Source of the DNA: Verrucomicrobiia bacterium
Lineage (GTDB): Bacteria > Verrucomicrobiota > Verrucomicrobiia > Opitutales > Cerasicoccaceae
Assembly (NCBI GenBank): GCA_030432235.1
Contig: JAUIHT010000004.1
Span: 1-64,000, forward strand
Direction: 5' to 3'
Length of the DNA stretch: 64,000 bases
This document shows positions 8,679-14,634 of the stretch, in pieces (position 1 is the first letter of the stretch; each line of letters begins with the position of its first letter). The translations under genes were made by a program, and so were the position numbers. Below the pieces are notes generated by a model. The model had not been told where the DNA came from and ran no database searches. It was given only the letters and a program-made list of their open reading frames with translations.

Positions 8679-9988
8679 TTTCAACCCAGGAGCTCACCAC
8701 CGAGGCCTACCTGCCACCCAACCCGGAAGACTTTACCTACGACGACGACGGCAACCTCACCAGCGACTCCCGCTGGTCCTACACCTGGAACGGCGAAAAT
8801 AGACTCGTCGAGCAAGACACTCTAGTCAGTGCTGTAACGAATGCGGAAGTCCCCGACTACCGAGTGACCTACAGGTATGACAGCCAAGGCCGCATGTTCG
8901 AGCGCAAGGTCTACTTGAACGAAGTGCTACAAAGCACGGAAATCACCCTCTGGGATGGCTATAACCAGCTCGCCAAACTCGACGGCTCCGGCAACCTCCT
9001 CCAAGCCTACACATGGGGGCTGGATTTGTCCGGCACCTTCCAAGGCGCAGGCGGAGTCGGCGGCCTGCTGGCCATCACCGACGACTTAGGATCGACCACT
9101 GACACTTATTACCCCGCCTACGACGGTAATGGCAACGTAATCAGCTATATCGACAGTCTGACTGGTACTCTAGCCGCTCAGTATGAATACGGTCCCTTCG
9201 GCCAAACACTCCGCTCAACTGGACCTCAAGCTGATAAATTGCTTTATCGCTTCTCCACCAAGCCCGTCGATCCCATCACTGGCATGGTTCTCTACGAATT
9301 AAGGCCTTATTCCCCAGAGCTGGGCCGTTGGCCATCACGCGACCTCATCGGGGAAGACGGCGGACTCAACCTCTATGCTTTCGTTGGTAATGACGGGGTG
9401 AATCAGTGGGATTACCTGGGGATGTTACTAAACCCAGATTATGTCATCAAAGAGTTTAGCGCCACTGATTTAGGTGCCGATCAAATGATTTTGAATATGG
9501 GCTATTTGCCGAGTGGGAAGCGTTATGCCGACTATTTCTTTGGTCATACTGTGCGATTCACTCTAAAGCTAAGGTGCATTGAACCTAAAGATATTAATAT
9601 TGATCAATATATCACCTATGCGTACTATCTAGGCGGTAGTCTCTATAAAAGTGACTCAAATGTGAGAGATGGAAATGGATATTGGAATGGCAGTGAACCA
9701 TGGGATGCTGGATATAGTGTTAGGGGGCATGAACCAGATTGGTCCAAAGTTAGCGAAGATGGCGAAGAGATTAACTTAGCAATATTTTATGATAGTCCTG
9801 GGATGTTTGCTAAAAAAGTTATCGGAGGACTGTCTGATTTCCCAATTACGCAAGATGCCACTTTTTGGGTAAGAGTTGTCGAAAAGCAGACAGATACTAT
9901 ACTTGCAGAGATAGAATGGACTGTAGATTTCACATATACCTCTTATAATCACGGAAGTTCTATTTTAACACAAAAACGAACGTACTAG
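8657..9988 (+). CDS. Orphan RHS tip module 2: partial core plus variable C-terminal domain
   Basis: The 443-residue frame begins inside the RHS core (residues 13-255 match the last 240 core residues of the upstream giant, e.g. EAYLPPNPEDFTYDDDGNL). It closes with RDLIGEDGGLNLYAF and WDYLGM (M256). Residues 257-443 are a new, AT-rich domain rich in aromatic and beta-type residues with no motif I recognise. It lacks a signal peptide, YD shell and good ribosome binding site, so it is probably silent unless recombined into the full-length gene. The core ending has Leu in RDLIG where the giant has Pro. A lipoprotein gene starts 2 bp after the stop. Confidence 0.75.
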   Translation: MILHKGQLSTQELTTEAYLPPNPEDFTYDDDGNLTSDSRWSYTWNGENRLVEQDTLVSAVTNAEVPDYRVTYRYDSQGRMFERKVYLNEVLQSTEITLWDGYNQLAKLDGSGNLLQAYTWGLDLSGTFQGAGGVGGLLAITDDLGSTTDTYYPAYDGNGNVISYIDSLTGTLAAQYEYGPFGQTLRSTGPQADKLLYRFSTKPVDPITGMVLYELRPYSPELGRWPSRDLIGEDGGLNLYAFVGNDGVNQWDYLGMLLNPDYVIKEFSATDLGADQMILNMGYLPSGKRYADYFFGHTVRFTLKLRCIEPKDINIDQYITYAYYLGGSLYKSDSNVRDGNGYWNGSEPWDAGYSVRGHEPDWSKVSEDGEEINLAIFYDSPGMFAKKVIGGLSDFPITQDATFWVRVVEKQTDTILAEIEWTVDFTYTSYNHGSSILTQKRTY

Positions 9989-9990
9989 TT

Positions 9991-10416
9991 ATGCTAAAAG
10001 TCACTGTTTTATGTTTAATGATTGCTCTTTGCCTCGGTTGTCAAAAGAAGCAAAACGCTGAACCGATCATTTCTTGGGGAACAGCTTACGAGTACCCTCT
10101 AGTCATCCAAGGAAAGCTAGAAAGCTTAGTTGGACCAGAAATAACAATCAAACCGATTAGACTATTGAGAAATAGTTTAGGGATAGACCCAGATGATTCT
10201 CAAATTGAAGTTTTTTATCAATCGATGTCAGTTGATTTGAGTTTGGCCGGGCAGCCACATTTTCCAAATCTAATTGTTGGTGATGAGTACATATTCTTCT
10301 TGGTTAGACCAGAAAACCAGGAGAAAATTTGGTTACGTGGTGTAATGACTTATTCAGAGTTCGAGTACTTGGTAGGGAAAGGTATAATAAGCCAAAATGA
10401 AACGGCAGAACCCTGA
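9991..10416 (+). CDS. Predicted lipoprotein, candidate immunity protein for module 2
   Basis: The 141-residue product has a short signal peptide ending in LCLGC, so Cys17 is a likely lipidation site despite a non-ideal lipobox. The rest is a small soluble domain with Trp and Tyr residues and no recognised family. Its start is 2 bp after the stop of the module 2 tip, strongly suggesting a pair. A lipoprotein partner would suit a toxin acting in the periplasm or at the envelope. The last codons (NETAEP and stop) fall in joint repeat copy 3 and resemble the unrelated C-terminus of the gene ending at 8098. Confidence 0.6.
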   Translation: MLKVTVLCLMIALCLGCQKKQNAEPIISWGTAYEYPLVIQGKLESLVGPEITIKPIRLLRNSLGIDPDDSQIEVFYQSMSVDLSLAGQPHFPNLIVGDEYIFFLVRPENQEKIWLRGVMTYSEFEYLVGKGIISQNETAEP

Positions 10417-10486
10417 CACGCTTGGTGCCATGTGCAGAAAGCATGAAGGCAGAAAGCATAAGGGGTCAGATTAATAATTTAAATAT
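10395..10486 (+). repeat. RHS module joint repeat, copy 3, with AT-rich direct repeat
   Basis: AAACGGCAGAACCCTGACAC at 10399 matches copies 1 and 2, and CTTGGT follows as in copy 1. An internal duplication of GCAGAAAGCAT (near 10434 and 10450) precedes AAGGGGTCAG. The 16-mer TTAATAATTTAAATAT at 10471-10486 is repeated exactly at 12459-12474, so module 3 is bounded by direct repeats. Confidence 0.6.
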
Positions 10487-10516
10487 CATTCATGGTGAAG
10501 TTTTACGAACGGCAAC

Positions 10517-11926
10517 ATGAGCAAGTGGATTGAGAGCATCCTCCTCACCGGCACCTACGCCGGGCAGGGCGCGGGCGGCGCCGACGCCATCGCGGAGGTC
10601 TCCACCGAGGCCTACCTGCCCCCCAACCCGGAAAACTTTACCTACGACGACGACGGCAACCTCACCAGCGACTCCCGCTGGACCTACACTTGGAACGGCG
10701 AAAACCGCCTCGTCGCCATGGAGACGACCACAACGGCCATTACCGCGGGTATCGACAAGGTCAAGTTGGTCTTCGCCTACGACAGCCAGGGACGGCGCTT
10801 CAAGAAGGAGTTTTACACGTGGGACTCCGGCAGCTCCCAGTTCATCCTCAGCGACACCACCGTCTACCTCTACGACGGCTGGAACCTGCTGTCCGAGGAA
10901 AACTACGATGCCACGCTGACGCTTCTGAGCAGTAAATACTACACCTGGGGCACGGACCTGTCCGGTACGCTGCAAGGCGCGGGTGGGGTCGGTGGCCTCT
11001 TGGCCACGACGACGGACGAAGGCGCCTACTACCCCGCCTACGACGGCAACGGCAACATCCTGGCCTACCTCGACAGCGTCACCGGCGCCACCGCCGCCGA
11101 GTTCGAATACGGCCCCTTCGGCCAGACCCTCCGCGCCACCGGAAAAGCCGCCGCCGAGCTCCCCCTCCGCTTCTCCACCAAATATACCGACCCCGAAACC
11201 GGCCTCCTGTATTATGGGTATCGCTACTGCGATCCCGAGCTAGGCCGCTGGTTATCAAGAGACCCGATTGAAGAACGAGGTGGCCTGAATCTGTATGTGT
11301 TCGTTAGCAATGATGGAGTGAATCGGTGGGATTACCTAGGACTATTGAGTGATTTCGATGTTTGGTTAGCTATATTGAGTCATTGGGCGGCACCAAACGG
11401 TCAAGCGTCATTTATTCGTTCTGGAGGCGAGTGGGCTGAGTTCTTTAAAGATTACCCAGCGGTTCAAGTGCAATTTAGAGTGAGGTTCCGAGACGAGTTA
11501 GAAAAGTTGTGGAGTTCATCTCGGGACTCAGGCTCTTTTGAACCAGATGTGGTTTCTATTGTGATGAATCGTTCAGGTTATCTAGTCTCTACATTAAATG
11601 GAGTAAGGGGTTATGTGACTGGTGATTATAAGATTGATAGAAATAAATGTGAGATAAATTTCACAAACCTATCTTATGAAATTCAAGATAGAGCGGATTG
11701 GGATCATCCAGGTCAAAATACTACGGCAGATGATATTATTGCTTTTTTCTACTTTATGGGTCAGGGGGACGACGGTTTTGGAACAGGTGCTTGGGATACT
11801 AGCTTCGATTTCTTTGATATCTCGATAACGTGGACGGGACCAGATTTAGATTTTTTACGCCACGGTTCAAATGACTATGAGCTGCTTAATTATCCAGCTT
11901 GGCCTTGGTCTTCTAATGAGAATTGA
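10517..11926 (+). CDS. Orphan RHS tip module 3: partial core plus variable C-terminal domain
   Basis: The 469-residue frame starts inside the RHS core. Bases 10532-10620 are identical to 6204-6292 of the full-length gene, an exact 89-bp match, and similarity continues to the core end (RDPIEERGGLNLYVF, then WDYLGL near residue 276). The final 194 residues are a different AT-rich domain (starting LLSDFDVWLAIL, ending NYPAWPWSSNEN) that I do not recognise. There is no signal peptide or shell, so expression may need recombination into the upstream giant through the shared core. A lipoprotein gene starts 9 bp downstream. Confidence 0.75.
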   Translation: MSKWIESILLTGTYAGQGAGGADAIAEVSTEAYLPPNPENFTYDDDGNLTSDSRWTYTWNGENRLVAMETTTTAITAGIDKVKLVFAYDSQGRRFKKEFYTWDSGSSQFILSDTTVYLYDGWNLLSEENYDATLTLLSSKYYTWGTDLSGTLQGAGGVGGLLATTTDEGAYYPAYDGNGNILAYLDSVTGATAAEFEYGPFGQTLRATGKAAAELPLRFSTKYTDPETGLLYYGYRYCDPELGRWLSRDPIEERGGLNLYVFVSNDGVNRWDYLGLLSDFDVWLAILSHWAAPNGQASFIRSGGEWAEFFKDYPAVQVQFRVRFRDELEKLWSSSRDSGSFEPDVVSIVMNRSGYLVSTLNGVRGYVTGDYKIDRNKCEINFTNLSYEIQDRADWDHPGQNTTADDIIAFFYFMGQGDDGFGTGAWDTSFDFFDISITWTGPDLDFLRHGSNDYELLNYPAWPWSSNEN

Positions 11927-11935
11927 TTTTTTAGC

Positions 11936-12430
11936 ATGACCATTAACTATATCAAAACGGTTTTTTTAGTTGCCCTGTTTGTTTCTATATTAGGATGCAG
12001 CAAAAATACTCAAAGTACTGATACCAGCCAGATTATTTCTTCCTTTGAAGATAAATTCGTATGCAAGGTTCCAGGGGGATTAAGGGATTTAAAAGCATTA
12101 AAAGTGACAGAGCGTGGATTTGATACAGTGTACATTCAGTTTTCTTCTGATAGGGAAACTATAGATGCTTTCATTGAAACTTTTGAGAAACCACCAGTTC
12201 GCACTAGAAATGAGAAGTTTCCTTGGGGCAAGGGAAGTTCAGAGCATCGGCTTGCTCCTGATTGGTGGATTGGTAGTCAGATTGAAATTGCAGATGCATA
12301 TTCTATTACATCCCCAATACATCAAAACCTAATCGCTCAAATGACGGTAAGCCAGATGACGGAAGATACAGAACAAAAAATAGTTTTAATAAACCCTCAT
12401 TGGCCAGCCACGAATGATGAAACATTCTGA
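11936..12430 (+). CDS. Predicted lipoprotein, candidate immunity protein for module 3
   Basis: The 164-residue product has a signal peptide with a good lipobox (SILGC; Cys near residue 21). The mature part is a small, AT-rich-coded soluble domain with a Trp-rich segment (APDWWIG) and no family I know. It follows the module 3 tip by 9 bp. Like the other partner genes it differs fully in sequence from its neighbours, as expected for toxin-specific immunity genes. Envelope location is supported by the lipobox; immunity is inferred. Confidence 0.6.
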   Translation: MTINYIKTVFLVALFVSILGCSKNTQSTDTSQIISSFEDKFVCKVPGGLRDLKALKVTERGFDTVYIQFSSDRETIDAFIETFEKPPVRTRNEKFPWGKGSSEHRLAPDWWIGSQIEIADAYSITSPIHQNLIAQMTVSQMTEDTEQKIVLINPHWPATNDETF

Positions 12431-12441
12431 ATCGTTCAGTA

Positions 12442-12454
12442 GGGGGGGGGGGGG
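12442..12454. repeat. Poly-G tract of 13 bases
   Basis: A run of 13 G residues lies 11 bp after the lipoprotein stop and just before the second copy of TTAATAATTTAAATAT (12459-12474). Such tracts slip in replication and in sequencing. It is not inside a gene, so any phase-variation role would be transcriptional; an assembly length error is also possible. Confidence 0.8.
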
Positions 12455-12645
12455 CATGTTAATAATTTAAATATGCTACGACGTGAAAGATAAAAAATCC
12501 GCAAGCAGATTATGGCGAATGTGAGCGTAGTAACGACAAAGCATCTGCTCGTCTCCTAGTTGTCGGCGCATTATACTGCGAGGATGGGCAAAGGCGTGAG
12601 GCTTACATGTGGACAAAAGACACACCAAAATCCACCCCTACCACC

Positions 12646-13296
12646 ATGATTCCCCGTCTGGCCTTCCTGCTGTTCTTCTTCCCGCTCGTTTGTGTTGCCG
12701 GGTTGAAGTGGGAGCGCACGCGCTTGAGTGTGCCGGCTGAGGTGGGGCAGGAGGAGGTGGTGGGCATCTATCAGTTCACCAATACCGGCGATGAGCCCGT
12801 GACCATCCTGCGCACGCAATCGAGCTGTGGCTGCACCGTCCCGAAACTTGAAAAAGAAACCTACGCCCCGGGCGAGTCCGGCGAGCTGAAGGCCATCTTC
12901 ACCGTGGGTGACCGCACCGGCCATCAGCGCAAAATCCTCACGGTCACGACGGATAACCATGCCCATCCCGTCACCCGCTTAATCTTCGAGACCAGCATCC
13001 CCGAAGTCGTCTCGATCAAACCCAAGATGGTACACTGGCGTCGAGGCGATGAGCCCGAATGGCAGGAAGTCGCCCTCACCACCGACCCGGCGAACCGGAT
13101 AGCCATCCCGGAAAACACCGCCGATGAGGCCCTGCCCGACCACGAGCTCATCCCCAGCGACGACACCCCCGGCGCTTATACCCTTCGCCTCCGCCCTGCC
13201 AACACCACCGCCCGCACCAAAGCCCAGTTCCCCATCGCCGTGGAGCTCCCCGACGGCGAACAGATATCATACAAAGTCTACCTGCTCGTAAGGTAA
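12646..13296 (+). CDS. Secreted DUF1573-type protein
   Basis: From the ATG at 12646 the 216-residue product has a signal peptide (MIPRLAFLLFFFPLVCVAG). Residues about 25-115 match the DUF1573 Ig-like fold: FTNTGDEPVTILRTQSSCGCTVP with the typical CGC, then APGESGELKAIF. A second beta domain follows. An ATG at 12607, preceded 5 bp upstream by GAGG, would add 13 residues and a longer n-region; the start is therefore uncertain. DUF1573 proteins are periplasmic or surface proteins of unknown role. GC content returns to the genome norm, marking the end of the RHS accessory region. Confidence 0.75.
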   Translation: MIPRLAFLLFFFPLVCVAGLKWERTRLSVPAEVGQEEVVGIYQFTNTGDEPVTILRTQSSCGCTVPKLEKETYAPGESGELKAIFTVGDRTGHQRKILTVTTDNHAHPVTRLIFETSIPEVVSIKPKMVHWRRGDEPEWQEVALTTDPANRIAIPENTADEALPDHELIPSDDTPGAYTLRLRPANTTARTKAQFPIAVELPDGEQISYKVYLLVR

Positions 13297-13308
13297 AGGC
13301 TCTCAAGC

Positions 13309-14010
13309 CTACGGCTCCTCAGGTGCCGGCTCATCCGTCGCTTCCTCCAGCTCCTCTGAGGGGCCCGAGCGGTCGATGATGACGCGGGCGGAGCGGTAGG
13401 CCTCGGCGAAGGCGGGGTTGGCCGGGGCGAGGATGGGCACGAGGTTGTCCAGGCGCTCCTTGAGGACGGCGTCGATGGCCGCGATGGTATCGGCAATCTG
13501 CCGGGTGGCGACGGCGCGCTCCACGATGCCGCCGCGCGGGGCCTCCAGCACGGCCGCGTAGGCGTCAATGTGATCCTCCAACTGTCCATACAGCTCGGCG
13601 GTGACGCCGTAGTCGGCCAGGTTCGCCAGATTTTCATCGGCGGCATCCCGCACGGTACGGGCGTGCAGCAGGGCGTCACTATCGCGCCCGTAAAGGAAGG
13701 AGGTGCGGGAGAAGTCCACACGCGCGGCCAGTTGCGGGTCACCATTGACCAGCCCGTAGGCGCGGGTGGCAGCGGCTACCTGAAAGGCGGTGTCGGCCAG
13801 GGCTTGCCGCGCCTCGGCCTTGGCCTGGACGTTGCCCGCGATAGCCTCGTCCTGCTGCTGCGTGTAGGTTTCCAGCTGGGTGACGAGGTCGCGGAACTCC
13901 GCCTCCGCGGTGACAAAGGCAGGCAGACCCTGCCAGGCAGTGGTGTGCCCGGTCAGAACGTTGCGCACCACGAGGAACATTTCGAATTTGTTTTCCTGTC
14001 GATCATTCAT
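13309..14010 (-). CDS. Hypothetical helical protein
   Basis: The 233-residue product has no signal peptide or membrane segment. Nearly all of it is predicted helical and Ala/Glu/Arg-rich (for example AEARQALADTAFQVAAATRAYG), with an acidic, Pro-rich tail (EELEEATDEPAPEEP). It starts MNDRQENKFEMFLVVRNVL. I do not recognise the family with confidence. It is convergent with the DUF1573 gene (12 bp between stops) and stands alone. A helical-bundle cytoplasmic protein is the most that can be said. Confidence 0.6.
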   Translation of the reverse strand: MNDRQENKFEMFLVVRNVLTGHTTAWQGLPAFVTAEAEFRDLVTQLETYTQQQDEAIAGNVQAKAEARQALADTAFQVAAATRAYGLVNGDPQLAARVDFSRTSFLYGRDSDALLHARTVRDAADENLANLADYGVTAELYGQLEDHIDAYAAVLEAPRGGIVERAVATRQIADTIAAIDAVLKERLDNLVPILAPANPAFAEAYRSARVIIDRSGPSEELEEATDEPAPEEP

Positions 14011-14149
14011 AGTGACGTTCAGTTTTTAAATATCACGGCAGGCGTAAACAAAGAAATACGAGTATAGCGTAATCTTTAATTATTTTAAGGTTATAAACTC
14101 ATTTTTTACCGTGAATCCATCAAAGCCCACAGCGAGATTACCCCAGCCC

Positions 14150-14400
14150 AACGTAAGTATTCAGCAGGCCACTGTCCTATTGAAAATAGCTCACTGTAAA
14201 TATGCGTAAGTTCACTGTAAGAATGCAAAAGTCTGCTGTCAGTTTATCTAGGCTTTGCATAAATATGTATTAGTCCATTGATAGATTGACCAAGCCTGAT
14301 GCAAATTCGGCTAAGTTTGCTGAAAACCTGTTCAAGTTCACTGTCAGATAGCAATTGTCCGCCGGAAGATATCGCCAGCCTGCCGTTAATGGGCATGGGC
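14150..14400 (-). repeat. Degenerate 21-bp tandem repeats, possible coding remnant
   Basis: Units averaging 21 bp (for example TAAGTTCACTGTAAGAAT at about 14203, then CAAAAGTCTGCTGTCAG, CTAAGTTTGCTGAAAACC and TCAAGTTCACTGTCAGAT) run through this gene-free stretch. Read on the minus strand, several units translate to heptads of the type (L/F)(T/S)x(N/D)L, such as YLTVNLN, RFSANLA and KLTADF, interrupted by stops. It looks like a decayed repeat-protein gene. The rest of the 14011-14634 gap holds a hairpin terminator and an inverted repeat. Confidence 0.5.
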
Positions 14401-14413
14401 TCACCTGAAACAC

Positions 14414-14447
14414 GAAAAAGCCCGGCAGGGCAAACCCACCGGGCTTC
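14414..14447 (-). terminator. Rho-independent terminator, probably for the HzsA-like gene
   Basis: On the minus strand GAAGCCCGG pairs with CCGGGCTTTTTC around a GC-rich loop and ends in a T run. The same hairpin, with few changes, terminates enolase at 20540-20573. It lies about 190 bp past the HzsA-like stop on the same strand. Confidence 0.6.
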
Positions 14448-14527
14448 GGAAATTGGCCGTCAACAAGCTCAGGCAGGACGAGTCTGTGCCCGACCCTTCT
14501 TACACCAGTTCTAAAAAAGATAATTTA

Positions 14528-14579
14528 ACCACGAAGACCACAGAGAACCTTACTTCGTGCTCTTCGTGTCCTTCGTGGT
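14528..14579. repeat. Intergenic inverted repeat (CACGAAG type)
   Basis: ACCACGAAGACCACAGAG at 14528 pairs imperfectly with CTCTTCGTGTCCTTCGTGGT at 14560. The right arm is itself built from repeated CTTCGTG units. Similar multi-unit inverted repeats with other sequences occur near 26658, 33868 and 38120. Confidence 0.6.
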
Positions 14580-14634
14580 GATTGCATCGTATCAAACTTT
14601 TTACAGAAAAGAAGTATTAGCCTCGCCTGCCGCA

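Noticed and set aside
14150-14400. Possible CRISPR array from the periodic repeats
   Set aside because: Units are about 21 bp with no spacers between conserved repeats and are strongly diverged; no cas genes are present.
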